This document shows, in pieces, positions 45,155-54,657 of a stretch of DNA of 64,000 bases. The stretch is from contig NZ_JAIETU010000002.1 of NCBI RefSeq assembly GCF_019744875.1, positions 682,001 to 746,000 of the forward strand, written 5' to 3'. The number at the start of each line of letters is the position of its first letter. Positions within the stretch are counted from its first letter, which is position 1. The stretch comes from Hyphomicrobium sp. GTDB lineage: Bacteria; Pseudomonadota; Alphaproteobacteria; Rhizobiales; Hyphomicrobiaceae. The notes under the pieces were generated by a model, which did no database searches, was not told the origin of the DNA, and was given only the letters and a program-made list of their open reading frames with translations. The translations under genes were made by a program, and so were the position numbers.

Positions 45155-45414
45155 GGCGCAGCCCCCGGGCCCCGTGATCGTTGCGAAGACGTGATCGTCG
45201 CTGAGAGTTGCAATCGCGCTCGGCCCGGTCAACCTCCGGTCCTTGCCCGCCATTCCTCCTCCGGCCGCCCGCCAGCCTCGCACGCCGCGATCCGTTAACC
45301 GCGCTTGGCAGCTAAAATCGCGACGAATGAACCTTGCTGGCCGATATTGCGTTGTTATCATGGCCGAACCCCCAGATGTTGTGGGGCTGGCTTCAAGCTC
45401 GTGAGTATCGCGTC

Positions 45415-46272
45415 ATGCCCAAGCACGTCCGCGCCTATTGGAAGGGGTTTCTCCGGTTGTCGCTCGTGACGATCGGAGTCGAGATCTACAACGCCGTCGA
45501 ATCGAAGGCCGAAATTTCGTTCCGGCAGATCCACAAGCCATCGGGCAAGCGGGTCAATTACGAAAAGGTCGTGCAGGGTATCGGCAAGATCGACAACGCG
45601 GATATCGTCAAAGGCTACGAGGTCGATAAGGACACCTACATCACGCTGGAGCCCGACGACATCGATGCGGTGAAGCTCGAAAGCAAAAAGACCATCGACC
45701 TCGTGCAGTTCGTCGACGCCGAGGACATCGATTACCGCTACTTCGAGCGACCTTACTTCGTCACGCCGACCGACGAGCTGTCCGGCGAGGGCTATGTCGT
45801 AATCCGGGATGCGTTGCGCAAAACCGGCAAGGTCGGTCTGGCGCAGATCACCATTTCGGGCCGGGAATGGCTGGTCGCGATTGCGCCGCTCGATGACGGC
45901 CTCGTCATGGAAATGCTGCGCTACGAGGAAGAGCTGCGCAAGCCCGCGGATTTCTTCGACGAGGTGCCCGGCGCCAAGCCCGACAAGGAGATGGTCGAAC
46001 TCGCCGTGCAGCTGATCGGCAAGAAGACGGCCGCGTTCAAGCCCGAGAAATTCCAAGATCACTACCAGACCGCGCTCAAGGCCTTGATCCAGGACAAGCT
46101 CAAAGGCCGCAAGATCGTGGCGCACGAGCAGGACCGGCCGAAGGGCGGCAACATCGTCGACCTCATGGAGGCGCTGAAACGGAGCGTCGGCGCGACGGGG
46201 ACCAAGGACGGATCGGGCAAATCACCCGCGACCGGCAAGCCGAAAGCCCGGAGCGCGAAGAAGCGGGCCTGA
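45415..46272 (+). CDS. ku: Ku protein (non-homologous end joining)
   Basis: 285 residues from the ATG at 45415; earlier in-frame ATGs add an unlikely N-terminus. Bacterial Ku core: AYWKGFLRLSLVTIGVEIYN, ISFRQIHKPSGKRVNYEK, VKGYEVDKDTYITLEPDD, FVDAEDIDYRYFERPYFV. A Lys/Ala/Gly-rich C-terminal tail (about 250-285) would aid DNA binding. Ku binds DNA ends as a homodimer and recruits LigD, encoded 44 bp downstream. Together with the ligase gene it makes a complete NHEJ set. Confidence 0.96.
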   Translation: MPKHVRAYWKGFLRLSLVTIGVEIYNAVESKAEISFRQIHKPSGKRVNYEKVVQGIGKIDNADIVKGYEVDKDTYITLEPDDIDAVKLESKKTIDLVQFVDAEDIDYRYFERPYFVTPTDELSGEGYVVIRDALRKTGKVGLAQITISGREWLVAIAPLDDGLVMEMLRYEEELRKPADFFDEVPGAKPDKEMVELAVQLIGKKTAAFKPEKFQDHYQTALKALIQDKLKGRKIVAHEQDRPKGGNIVDLMEALKRSVGATGTKDGSGKSPATGKPKARSAKKRA

Positions 46273-46316
46273 CAGGCTTCGCCCCATAGGCACGGTGCAG
46301 GCAGGCAGATCCGGAG

Positions 46317-47918
46317 ATGGGCAAGGCGGCGAAAAAGCTATCCGAGTACCGGGCCAAGCGCGATTTCGAGAAGACGGCCGAACCTTCGGGGAAGGCCGCC
46401 GTCACTACCGCCGAATATCCCCGCTTCGTCATCCAGAAGCACGACGCGACGCGGCTGCATTACGATCTGCGGCTGGAAGTCGACGGCGTCTTCAAGTCAT
46501 GGGCCGTGACGCGGGGGCCCTCGCTCGATCCGGCTGAAAAGAGGCTGGCGGTCGAGGTCGAGGATCATCCGCTCGACTACGGCGATTTCGAAGGCACGAT
46601 CCCCAAAGGCGAGTACGGCGGCGGCACGGTGATGCTGTGGGATCGCGGCTTCTGGATGCCGGAAGGCGACGCCTCACCCTTGCAGGCCCTGCGCGACGGC
46701 GATCTCAAGTTCGTTCTCGCGGGCAGCAAGCTGCAGGGAAGCTGGGTTCTCGTGCGCATGAAGCATGACCGCAGCGGCGGTAATCGCACAAACTGGCTCT
46801 TGATCAAGCATCGCGACGACTACGCGAAGGCGGGGGATGGCGAGGGCATTCTCGACCAGGATCGCTCCGTCGCGTCCGGCCGCAGCATGGCGGACATCGC
46901 CAAGGGAAAGGGCAAGGCGCCGAAGCCGTTCATGCTCGGAAAGTCCGCCAAGCCCAAGTCCAACGCGATCTGGCATTCGGGTTCGGGGGGCTCGTCGGGT
47001 GCCGCTGCATCGGGCCCGAACGTCGTGCGCGGTATCACCATTTCGAAGCCCGACAAGCAGCTTTGGCCCAAAACCAAGGCCGAGCCCGCGCAGAGCAAGA
47101 TCGATCTGGCGCGCTACCTCGAAGCGGTGGGGCCCTGGATGCTCGATCACATAGCGGGCCGGCCCTGCTCCGTCATTCGCGCACCGGATGGCATCGGCGG
47201 CCAGACGTTTTTCCAGCGCCACGCCATGCGGGGCACGTCCGATCATGTGACGCTCATCAAGGTCGCCGGAGACCGCGAGCCGTACATCCAGATCGATACC
47301 GTCGAAGGTCTGATCGCGATGGCACAGGTGGCCGCGCTCGAATTCCATCCCTGGAATTGCGCGCCCGACGCGCCGGAGCAGCCGGGACGGTTCGTGTTCG
47401 ATCTCGATCCCGCGCCGGATGTCTCTTTCGATGCCGTGGTCGCGGCCGCCAATGAGCTCCGCGCGCGCCTCGAAGCGCTCGGGCTCGTGCCATTTTGCAA
47501 GAGCACGGGAGGAAAGGGGCTTCATGTCGTGACGCCGATAACCGTCGGCGCGCGCGACAAGCTTGGCTGGAACGAGGCCAAGACGTTTGCCCACGCGGTG
47601 TGCGAGGCGATGGCCCACGACAGCCCGGATCGCTACCTGACAACGATGACCAAGACGCTGAGGCGCGGGAAGATCTTTCTCGACTACCTGCGCAACGACC
47701 GCACGGCGACGGCGGTCGCGCCTCTCTCGCCGCGGGCGCGGCCCGGCGCACCCGTGTCCATGCCGCTGACGTGGGCGCAGGTGCGCAAAGGGCTCGATCC
47801 GATGCGCTTCACGATCGGGACCGTGCCGCGGCTACTCGCGAAATCCAAGGCGTGGGAGGGCTACGACAAGGCCGGCCGGCCGCTCAAGGACGCCATCAAG
47901 CGCCTCGTGGCCTCCTGA
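46317..47918 (+). CDS. ligD: LigD with 3'-phosphoesterase and polymerase domains but no ligase domain
   Basis: 533 residues. N-terminal phosphoesterase domain: [15 protein letters not shown] with His42, His48 and Asp50, and His84 in [13 protein letters not shown], matching the metal site of Pseudomonas LigD in position. A flexible linker (about 190-240) leads to the LigD polymerase/primase domain (about 245-530): [11 protein letters not shown] with the catalytic Asp pair, [13 protein letters not shown] and [21 protein letters not shown]. The ATP-ligase module usual in LigD is missing here and is found as a separate gene at 48288. Second gene of the NHEJ locus after ku. Confidence 0.95.
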   Translation: MGKAAKKLSEYRAKRDFEKTAEPSGKAAVTTAEYPRFVIQKHDATRLHYDLRLEVDGVFKSWAVTRGPSLDPAEKRLAVEVEDHPLDYGDFEGTIPKGEYGGGTVMLWDRGFWMPEGDASPLQALRDGDLKFVLAGSKLQGSWVLVRMKHDRSGGNRTNWLLIKHRDDYAKAGDGEGILDQDRSVASGRSMADIAKGKGKAPKPFMLGKSAKPKSNAIWHSGSGGSSGAAASGPNVVRGITISKPDKQLWPKTKAEPAQSKIDLARYLEAVGPWMLDHIAGRPCSVIRAPDGIGGQTFFQRHAMRGTSDHVTLIKVAGDREPYIQIDTVEGLIAMAQVAALEFHPWNCAPDAPEQPGRFVFDLDPAPDVSFDAVVAAANELRARLEALGLVPFCKSTGGKGLHVVTPITVGARDKLGWNEAKTFAHAVCEAMAHDSPDRYLTTMTKTLRRGKIFLDYLRNDRTATAVAPLSPRARPGAPVSMPLTWAQVRKGLDPMRFTIGTVPRLLAKSKAWEGYDKAGRPLKDAIKRLVAS

Positions 47919-47934
47919 TGTGTGCCGCGTCTGC

Positions 47935-48210
47935 TCAGCGTCCGCGCCAGAGCCATAGCGTCACCGCGGCGCCGAGCACGGCGGCGACATACAGAAGGAT
48001 GGAAGGAAGCAGACCGAGAATGACGCCGACATGAAAGCCCATGAACGAGCCTGCGATGCCGACGAGCGCATAGGTGACATCGCCAGCGCCGGTCGCACCG
48101 GCGACTTGGCGGCCGAGCCAGCTCCGCCCATAGCGGTTGAACGCGAGCCCGACGACGATCCCGATCACGACGATTACGAGGAAGGTGACGATGGCAGTCG
48201 TAACGATCAT
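47935..48210 (-). CDS. GlsB/YeaQ/YmgE-family stress membrane protein
   Basis: 91 residues with three hydrophobic helices (TAIVTFLVIVVIGIVVGL; DVTYALVGIAGSFMGFHVGV; LPSILLYVAAVLGAAVTLWLW). The GSFMG and GRQVAG-type turns are usual in the transglycosylase-associated/YeaQ group, which are small inner-membrane proteins induced by stress. It lies on the opposite strand between the two LigD pieces. An upstream GGAAC is present (48286-48282) but without a matching GTT at the right distance. Confidence 0.85.
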   Translation of the reverse strand: MIVTTAIVTFLVIVVIGIVVGLAFNRYGRSWLGRQVAGATGAGDVTYALVGIAGSFMGFHVGVILGLLPSILLYVAAVLGAAVTLWLWRGR

Positions 48211-48287
48211 GGATGCTCTCCCGCTGGATCCGTCTCCCTGCCGGTGGCGGGGACAGGTCTAATGCTCATTGCACGTTGGAAGTTCCA

Positions 48288-49307
48288 TTGAGCCCGCGAT
48301 CGAAGAGCCCGGGCGCGAAGGGCCGCGCCACCAAACAGGCCGCCGCGCCGCCGCCGTTCGTGCCGCCCTGCCTCGCCACGCTCGCGAGATCTCCCCCGGA
48401 TGGCGCCAACTGGGTGCATGAGATCAAGTACGACGGCTACCGGCTGCAGGCCCGGATCGCGGACGGCACCGTCACGCTTCTCACCCGCAGCGGTCTCGAC
48501 TGGACGGACCGCTTCTCCTCCGTCGCCAAGGCGCTGAAGGCTCTTGCGGTTCAATCGGCGCTGATCGATGGCGAGGTCGTGGTCGAGACTGCGGCGGGCG
48601 TGACGAGCTTCGTCGATCTCGTAGCCGCGCTGGACGTCGGCCGCTCCGACGACATGCTGTTCATCGGCTTCGACCTCCTGCATCTCAATGGCGTCGACGT
48701 CCGCCCCGCGCCGCTGCTTGACCGGAAGGAGCTGCTGGCTGCGATCCTGGCGCGATCTCGTTCAAAACGGCTGCGCTACAGCGAGCACTTCGCGACCGAC
48801 GGACCGGCGATGCTGGAAGCCTCCTGCAGGCTCGGCCTCGAAGGCATCATCTCGAAGCGCACCGATCTCGCCTATCGCTCGGGGCGACAGTCCGATTGGC
48901 TGAAATCGAAGTGCGTCTTCACCGACGAGTACGTCATCGGCGGGTTTCTCGTCTCGAACGTGGATCCGAAGGCCGTGGGTGCGCTCGTGGTTGGCACCTT
49001 CGAGGGGAAGCGCCTCGTCTATGCCGGCCGGGTCGGGACGGGGTTCACCCATGCCGTCGCCGCCCGGTTGTGGCGTGAGCTTTCACCGGAGACGGTGGAC
49101 GCTTCGCCGTTCGCGGGATCGTTGACCGCGGATCAGCGCCGCGGCGTGGTGTGGGTGCGGCCCGATCGGGTGGCCCAGGTCGCCTATCGGGGCCTCACCG
49201 GCGACGGCCTGCTTCGGCATGCGGCGTTCAAGGGGCTGCGCGAGGACAAGCCGGCGCGCGAGGTGTCGCGGCCGGGCACGCCGCGCGGGCGCAAGCGCCG
49301 TTCTTGA
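48288..49307 (+). CDS. ATP-dependent DNA ligase, the separate ligase module of LigD
   Basis: 339 residues from a TTG at 48288, with GGAAG at proper distance; no ATG fits the N-terminus. Adenylation motif KYDGYR (Lys47), IDGEVVVE, the FIGFDLLHLNG motif III, GLEGIISKRTDLAYRSGRQ motif IV and WLKSK motif V; the OB-fold domain follows (GGFLVSNVDPKAVGALVVG to WVRPDRVAQVAYRG). This equals the ligase domain of LigD. It would seal ends prepared by the phosphoesterase-polymerase protein 370 bp upstream. A basic tail (PGTPRGRKRRS) ends it. Confidence 0.92.
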   Translation: MSPRSKSPGAKGRATKQAAAPPPFVPPCLATLARSPPDGANWVHEIKYDGYRLQARIADGTVTLLTRSGLDWTDRFSSVAKALKALAVQSALIDGEVVVETAAGVTSFVDLVAALDVGRSDDMLFIGFDLLHLNGVDVRPAPLLDRKELLAAILARSRSKRLRYSEHFATDGPAMLEASCRLGLEGIISKRTDLAYRSGRQSDWLKSKCVFTDEYVIGGFLVSNVDPKAVGALVVGTFEGKRLVYAGRVGTGFTHAVAARLWRELSPETVDASPFAGSLTADQRRGVVWVRPDRVAQVAYRGLTGDGLLRHAAFKGLREDKPAREVSRPGTPRGRKRRS

Positions 49308-49465
49308 TCTCGACCCGTCTTCGATACCACGGCGGATTTCACTGGTGCCCAACAGGAACCGATGCAGCCGCGCTGAGCCCTTGCTGCGACGCTCACGCGT
49401 GCGCATCTACCGGTCGACACAGGCTCCCCTGCTTCCTGCGGGCGCGGCCAGAAAGGAGACACGTC

Positions 49466-50332
49466 ATGCGAAAGATCCTCGGAGTGAGCGACAACCCGCG
49501 CCAGCATTGGGTTGGCGACGGCTTCCCCGTGCGCTCGTTGCTGTCGCCGGACAGCATGCTCAGCCCGTTCCTGCTGCTCGACTACGCGGGGCCTGCGCAC
49601 TTCACGCCGGCCGACAGGCCGCGCGGCGTGGGACAGCATCCGCATCGCGGCTTCGAGACCGTGACGATCGTCTACCAGGGTGAACTGGAGCACAAGGATT
49701 CCACCGGCGGCGGCGGGACGATCGGTCCCGGCGACGTGCAGTGGATGACGGCCGCTTCCGGCATCCTGCACGAGGAGTATCATTCGGAAGCGTTCACGCG
49801 CACGGGTGGCACGCTCGAGATGATCCAGCTTTGGGTGAACCTTCCCGGCAAGGACAAGAAGGCGAGTCCGGGCTACCAGACGCTGCTCGACCGCAACATT
49901 CCCTCCGTCGCGCTGGATGGCGACGCGGGACGGGTGCGCGTGATCGCGGGCGAGTTCGCGAGCCAGGCGGGACCGGCGAAGACGTTCACGCCGATCAACA
50001 TCTGGGACGTGCGGCTCAACCGCGACAAGACCGCGACGTTCGCACCTCCTGAGGGCCACACGGCCGCCATGGTGGTGCTCAACGGCACGGTTCTCGTCAA
50101 CGGAGACGAGATCGTGCGCGGCTCGCAGCTCGTGTGGTTCGATCGCTCGGGCGGCGAGATCGTCGTCGAAGCCAACAACGACGCGACGATCCTCGTTCTC
50201 ACCGGCGCGCCGATCGACGAGCCGGTCGTGGCGCAGGGGCCGTTCGTGATGAACACCGTGGGCGAGATCAAGCAGGCGATGCTCGATTTCCAGCGCGGCA
50301 CCTTCGGAACGGTCGCGCCCACGGCGCACTAG
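49466..50332 (+). CDS. Pirin family protein
   Basis: 288 residues from the ATG at 49466, which has AAAGGAGA upstream; the frame opens 315 nt earlier. Bicupin of the pirin type: GQHPHRGFETVTIVYQGELEH holds two of the iron-binding histidines, and ASGILHEEYHSEAF the remaining His-Glu pair. The C-terminal cupin (about 165-280) lacks metal ligands. Roles in other bacteria include quercetinase-like activity or stress regulation; none can be assigned here. A hairpin terminator follows. Confidence 0.92.
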   Translation: MRKILGVSDNPRQHWVGDGFPVRSLLSPDSMLSPFLLLDYAGPAHFTPADRPRGVGQHPHRGFETVTIVYQGELEHKDSTGGGGTIGPGDVQWMTAASGILHEEYHSEAFTRTGGTLEMIQLWVNLPGKDKKASPGYQTLLDRNIPSVALDGDAGRVRVIAGEFASQAGPAKTFTPINIWDVRLNRDKTATFAPPEGHTAAMVVLNGTVLVNGDEIVRGSQLVWFDRSGGEIVVEANNDATILVLTGAPIDEPVVAQGPFVMNTVGEIKQAMLDFQRGTFGTVAPTAH

Positions 50333-50338
50333 CAGACA

Positions 50339-50380
50339 CCCACGCCCTCCCCCTTTCGGGGCGGGCGTGGGGTAAGTTTT
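50339..50380 (+). terminator. Terminator of the pirin gene
   Basis: 9-bp outer stem (CCCACGCCC / GGGCGTGGG) with an inner CCCC/GGGG pair, followed after 5 nt by TTTT. Begins 6 nt after the stop. Confidence 0.75.
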
Positions 50381-50395
50381 CGAGAGCAGACGTGA

Positions 50396-52195
50396 TTACT
50401 CCGCCGCGCGAAGGTCACCGGCCTGCTGCTCGAACAGATGGCGGTAGCGGCCGTTCGGATTGCGCATCAGCGCGCCGTGCGGCCCCTCCTCGACAATGCG
50501 GCCCTGATCGAACACCAGGATGCGATCCAGCGCGCGCACCGTCGACAGCCGGTGCGCGATCACGATCGCCGTCCGGCCTTTCAGCAGCCGCGCGATCGCC
50601 GCCTGGATGAGCTGCTCCGAGTCCGAGTCGAGGCTCGACGTCGCCTCGTCCAGGATCAGGATCGGTGCATCAACCAGGAACGCCCGCGCCAGCGCAATGC
50701 GCTGACGCTCGCCGCCCGACAGCTTCACGCCGCGCTCGCCGACGAGCGTTTCATAGCCCTTCGGCAACCGGGCGATGAAATCGTGCGCATTGGCAAGCCG
50801 GGCCGCGCGCTCGATCTCAGCAACGCTGGCACCCGGCCGCCCATAGCCGATGTTCTCGGCCAGCGTGCGGTGGAACAGGATCGGCTCCTGCGGAACGATG
50901 GCGATCCGCGACCGCAGCGACTGCTGGGTCGCCTGCGCCACATCCTGACCGTCGATCAGGATGTGGCCGGCGTTGACGTCGTACAGGCGCTGGATGAGCT
51001 TGACGAACGTCGTCTTGCCGGAGCCGGAATGGCCCACAAGCCCGACGCGCTCGCCGCCCTTGATCGTGACCGACAACCCCTCGTAGAGCGGGGTCGTGTG
51101 CGCGCCGTAGTGGAAGTCCACCGCGTTGAAGCGCACTTCTCCCGCACCGATGGCAATCGGCTTGGCGTCCGCGCGATCAGCAATGCCGATCGGGGTAGCG
51201 TGCAGCTCCACGAGCTCTTCCATTTCGTTCACCGAACGCTGGAGATTGTGCACGTGCATGCCCACATCGCGCAGATAGCCGTGCACGACGAAGTAGGTCG
51301 TGAGCATGTACGTCACGTCGCCGGGCGTCGCCTGGCCGCGCCACCACAGGAACAGACCGACGGCCGCCAGAGACGAGCGAATGGTGAGCAGCACCATGTG
51401 CTGCCCGGTGCCGGACAGCGTATGGCGATACCAGGTGCGCGTGGTGCGCCGCTTCCAACGCGATATGACGGCGGCAAGACGCGCATCCTCGCGCGCTTCC
51501 GCGCCATAGGCCTTAACCACGGAATTGCACCCCAGCGCGTCGGCCAGCGTGCCGCCCATGCGCGTGTCCCACGCATTGGAGAGCTTCGAGGCGGGCGCGA
51601 TGTAGACCGTGGCGAGCACAATGGTCATCACGACATAGGCGAGTGCGCCGACAGCAACGACGGCGCCCATGAGTGGCCACTGCACCGCCAGCATCACGGT
51701 CGTGGTCGCGAGCACGAAGGCCGACGGCAGCAGCGCCAGAAGCAGCGTGTCGTTCAACTGGTCGATGGCCCACATGCCGCGCGTAACCTTGCGCATCACG
51801 GACCCCGAGAAGCTGTTGGCGTGCCAATCCGTCGAGAACCGCTGCACACGCGCGAACGTTTCCTGCGCGATGTCCTGCATCATACCGAGCGAGAGCGGGA
51901 TCACGCCCATCCAGCCCACGTGGCGTAGCGCGATCATGCCGGCGCCAAGCGCGACCATGGCGGCGAACGCCTCCAGCGCGCGCGACAACGCAACGTCGCG
52001 CGACGCATCGGCGAGCAACAGCGCATCGACGAGCCGTCCCGAGAAGAACGGGATGAAGACGTCGGCCAGGGTCGCGAGCAGGATCGCGCCGGCGACGCGC
52101 GCCAGCAACAGTTTGCGCCGGGCCCAATGGCGTGAGGTGTAGGCGAACACGGCACTCATGGCCGAACGCCCGGGCTTTTGACGGTGTGTGGTCAT
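50396..52195 (-). CDS. ABC exporter, fused permease and ATPase
   Basis: 599 residues. Six transmembrane helices (about 30-320) of the type-IV exporter fold, then the nucleotide-binding domain: Walker A GHSGSGKTT (about 390), Q-loop IVPQEPILFHRTLAENIGYG, signature LSGGERQRIALARAF, Walker B ILILDEATSSLD and IVIAHRLSTV. It works as a homodimer or with a partner half-transporter not present here. Resembles the MsbA/multidrug or Atm1-like groups; substrate unknown. ATG at 52195 taken; a second Met lies 12 residues in. Confidence 0.93.
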   Translation of the reverse strand: MTTHRQKPGRSAMSAVFAYTSRHWARRKLLLARVAGAILLATLADVFIPFFSGRLVDALLLADASRDVALSRALEAFAAMVALGAGMIALRHVGWMGVIPLSLGMMQDIAQETFARVQRFSTDWHANSFSGSVMRKVTRGMWAIDQLNDTLLLALLPSAFVLATTTVMLAVQWPLMGAVVAVGALAYVVMTIVLATVYIAPASKLSNAWDTRMGGTLADALGCNSVVKAYGAEAREDARLAAVISRWKRRTTRTWYRHTLSGTGQHMVLLTIRSSLAAVGLFLWWRGQATPGDVTYMLTTYFVVHGYLRDVGMHVHNLQRSVNEMEELVELHATPIGIADRADAKPIAIGAGEVRFNAVDFHYGAHTTPLYEGLSVTIKGGERVGLVGHSGSGKTTFVKLIQRLYDVNAGHILIDGQDVAQATQQSLRSRIAIVPQEPILFHRTLAENIGYGRPGASVAEIERAARLANAHDFIARLPKGYETLVGERGVKLSGGERQRIALARAFLVDAPILILDEATSSLDSDSEQLIQAAIARLLKGRTAIVIAHRLSTVRALDRILVFDQGRIVEEGPHGALMRNPNGRYRHLFEQQAGDLRAAE

Positions 52196-52567
52196 GTCAT
52201 TTCCGGCGCCAAGCGCCGGCTCCGAAGACTTGGGACCGCTGATGGGGGCGCTCCTCGCGGGGCGCCAGCGATCCGATTTTCAATTGTGAGAGAAGGCCCT
52301 GAGGGCTATGGGTCGCTTCGGCGAGCCCGGGCGCGTACGACTTAAGAGTGGCGGACGCGGATCGATACCGGGCTACGAAGCAAGCGTGTGGTCGTCATGC
52401 TGTCCTCCCGGTTCGAGTGATCGATGCGGCCCACTTAGCAGCCGCGCGGCTTGCTGGCAAGGGCATGCGCCTTGCCACGTTTTGTCACCTAGCTCGCTTA
52501 TCCGGCGATTTGATGGCGCGGCATCCCCTGCCGCGCCATGGCCGCGCAACGTTCTAAATCACGATTT
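52196..52567. other. Intergenic region upstream of the ABC exporter
   Basis: About 370 bp with a perfect 11-bp hairpin (ATGGCGCGGCA / TGCCGCGCCAT, 52513-52539, 5-nt loop) placed 29 nt after the SDR stop on the minus strand, probably its terminator although no T-run follows. No gene supported. Confidence 0.5.
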
Positions 52568-53356
52568 CTAGATCACCGAACGGACGAGGCCGCCTTCGGC
52601 GCGAATGCAGGATCCGTTGATGGCGGACGCGCGGTTCGAGCACACGAACGCGACCGTATCGCCGATTTCCTTTGGATCGATCAGACGGCCAATGAGCGAC
52701 GTGGGGCGGTTCTGCGCGATGAACTGGCGTTCGGCGTCAGCCTGACTGACGCCGGGATAGATGCCGCCGATGAACTCCTCGACACCCGGCGTGCGCGTCG
52801 GCCCCGGCAGCACGGAGTTCACGGTGACATTGGTGTTCTTCGTCAACTCGGCGAGGGAGCGTGCGATGGACAGCTGCATCGTCTTGGTGGCGCTGTAGTG
52901 GGCCATCTCGGGCGCGGGTGCGACGCCGGACTCGCTCGAAATGAACACGACGCGACCATGTCCGCGCTCGAGCATGCCGCGCAGGTAATGGCGCGTGAGG
53001 CGCACGCCGCTCATGATGTTGACCTCGAACAGGTGCTGCCAGGCTTCATCCGTCTCTTCGAAGAAGCCGACGGCTTCGTAGATGCCGAGGTTGTTGACGA
53101 GGATGTCCGCCTGGGGCAGCGCGGCGATTGTCGCGGCGCATCCGGCGGCGGTTGCGTTGTCGGCGGCGAGCGCGACGAGATCGGCTTGCGGAAGGCTTGC
53201 GCGAATGTCGGCGATGGCCTTGTCGACGCTCGCCTGTGTGCGTCCGTTGATCACGACGCGCGCGCCTTCAGCGGCCAGCGAGCGAGCGATTTCGAGGCCG
53301 ATGCCGCCGGACGAGGCACTCACGAGCGCGGTCTTGTTGGCGAGTTCGAAGTTCAT
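52568..53356 (-). CDS. Short-chain dehydrogenase/reductase
   Basis: 262 residues. Cofactor loop [19 protein letters not shown], active-site HYSATKTMQ with Tyr-x3-Lys, NNLGIYE (usual NAG replaced by N-L-G), and the SSESGVAP segment supplying the catalytic serine. Classical SDR fold; NAD(P) preference and substrate not determinable. The sequence [15 protein letters not shown] follows the normal PG motif. Single-gene unit divergent from the LysE gene. Confidence 0.93.
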   Translation of the reverse strand: MNFELANKTALVSASSGGIGLEIARSLAAEGARVVINGRTQASVDKAIADIRASLPQADLVALAADNATAAGCAATIAALPQADILVNNLGIYEAVGFFEETDEAWQHLFEVNIMSGVRLTRHYLRGMLERGHGRVVFISSESGVAPAPEMAHYSATKTMQLSIARSLAELTKNTNVTVNSVLPGPTRTPGVEEFIGGIYPGVSQADAERQFIAQNRPTSLIGRLIDPKEIGDTVAFVCSNRASAINGSCIRAEGGLVRSVI

Positions 53357-53638
53357 GCGTGGTCCCTTCGCGGGGTTCGCCGCGGGCGTGGCCGGCGGGC
53401 TCTGTAAACGGGAGGTCGTACATAGCAGTTTGCAATGCTACGCTCGACGTGGGCGGCACACCCGCCATTTCGGGAGCCCGAGCGCGCCATTCAAGATCTC
53501 GCGGGGCTGCGACACCATCCGTTTCCTGATATTCGCCGGCTGCGCGGCCGCGGCGCCACTCTTGACGCTCGGCGCGCTCATACCCAAACACATCGGCGGC
53601 GGCCGCCCTCCGATGCCGTCTCGACGGAGAAAGCCGCC

Positions 53639-54277
53639 GTGTCGCCGGACGTTTTCATTGCCATCCTCGGGTTTGCGGTTGCGGCGTCGATCACGCCGGG
53701 GCCGAACAATCTGCTTGTGATGACGTCCGGGCTGAACCACGGCGTCGCCGCGTCTTTGCGGCTGGTTGCCGGGATCAGCTTCGGATTTGCATTCATGGTG
53801 CTCGCTGTCGGGCTTGGGCTCGGCGCCGGCATCCGAGCGCACCCGGAGTTGCAAACGGCAATTGAGGCTGCGGGCCTGTGCTACATGCTCTGGCTCGCTT
53901 GGAAAGTCGCGACCGCGCCCACGACGTTCGAAGTGCCCACGAGAGACGGGAAGACCGCCGCCCGGCCGCTTTCCGCGCTCGCGGGCGCTGCCTTTCAATG
54001 GGTGAACCCAAAGGCCTGGGCGATCGCGCTCTCGGCGACGGCCGCTTTTTCGACGTCCGGCGGGGAGCCGAGCCGGCTGTTCTGGCTCGCCGGCATTTTC
54101 GCAGTGGTCGCCTTCGCGGCGCTCACGATCTGGGCCGCGTTCGGCGGCGCGTTGCGCAGGTTCGTCGACAACCCGCGTGCCATCTTCGCTTTCAACATCG
54201 CCATGGCCCTGCTGCTCGTCGCGAGCGCTGCGCCATTTGCGTACGATCTTGCGCGCGACGTCTTGCGAAGCGCGTAA
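53639..54277 (+). CDS. LysE/RhtB-family amino-acid exporter
   Basis: 212 residues from the GTG at 53639, with GGAGAAA upstream; the longer open frame has no signal. Five to six transmembrane helices, starting VFIAILGFAVAASITPGPNNLLVMTSG, with TPGPNN being the family signature. ALAGAAFQWVNPKAWAIALS matches the conserved NPKA segment. Exports amino acids or homoserine lactone-like compounds in the family; substrate here unknown. Divergent to the SDR gene. Confidence 0.92.
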   Translation: MSPDVFIAILGFAVAASITPGPNNLLVMTSGLNHGVAASLRLVAGISFGFAFMVLAVGLGLGAGIRAHPELQTAIEAAGLCYMLWLAWKVATAPTTFEVPTRDGKTAARPLSALAGAAFQWVNPKAWAIALSATAAFSTSGGEPSRLFWLAGIFAVVAFAALTIWAAFGGALRRFVDNPRAIFAFNIAMALLLVASAAPFAYDLARDVLRSA

Positions 54278-54657
54278 ATCCGCCAAGCCCCTGCAAGCGC
54301 TCACGAACGCCTGGACCCGCCGCCAATTTCGGCATCGGATTTCATGTCTGGTTCCAGGCGGGGCTCATTCTTCGGGCCGCGAATCCGTTCGCTCACCGAA
54401 TAATTTCCGCCGGCAAGCGAATCGGTTAGTCTACCTGGACTTGATGCCCCTTTTTGGAATGCGCCATTCGTGGCGCATGCGTTTGGTGTGGCGAACTTGC
54501 TGCATCGTGCGACAGTTTCGACTAACGACCAATTCCATATGGCGTGCACGTCACAATCGCCTAGCTTATAGTCGACTTCATCACAAGTCAGCGTTCGGTG
54601 CGTAGACTTGCCGTGAAGCGCACGGTCACGTTTCAATCCGATCCTTTAAAGTGACTC
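54278..54657. other. Intergenic region upstream of the GGDEF gene
   Basis: About 380 bp, more AT-rich towards its right end. A GGAAC on the minus strand (54353 region) lacks a GTT at the EcfG distance. No hairpin terminator, RNA gene or supported small frame. Confidence 0.4.

Noticed and set aside
48282-48286. GGAAC upstream of the GlsB-like gene as a fifth EcfG promoter
   Set aside because: No GTT follows at 16 or 17 nt, so the -10 half is missing despite the fitting gene type.
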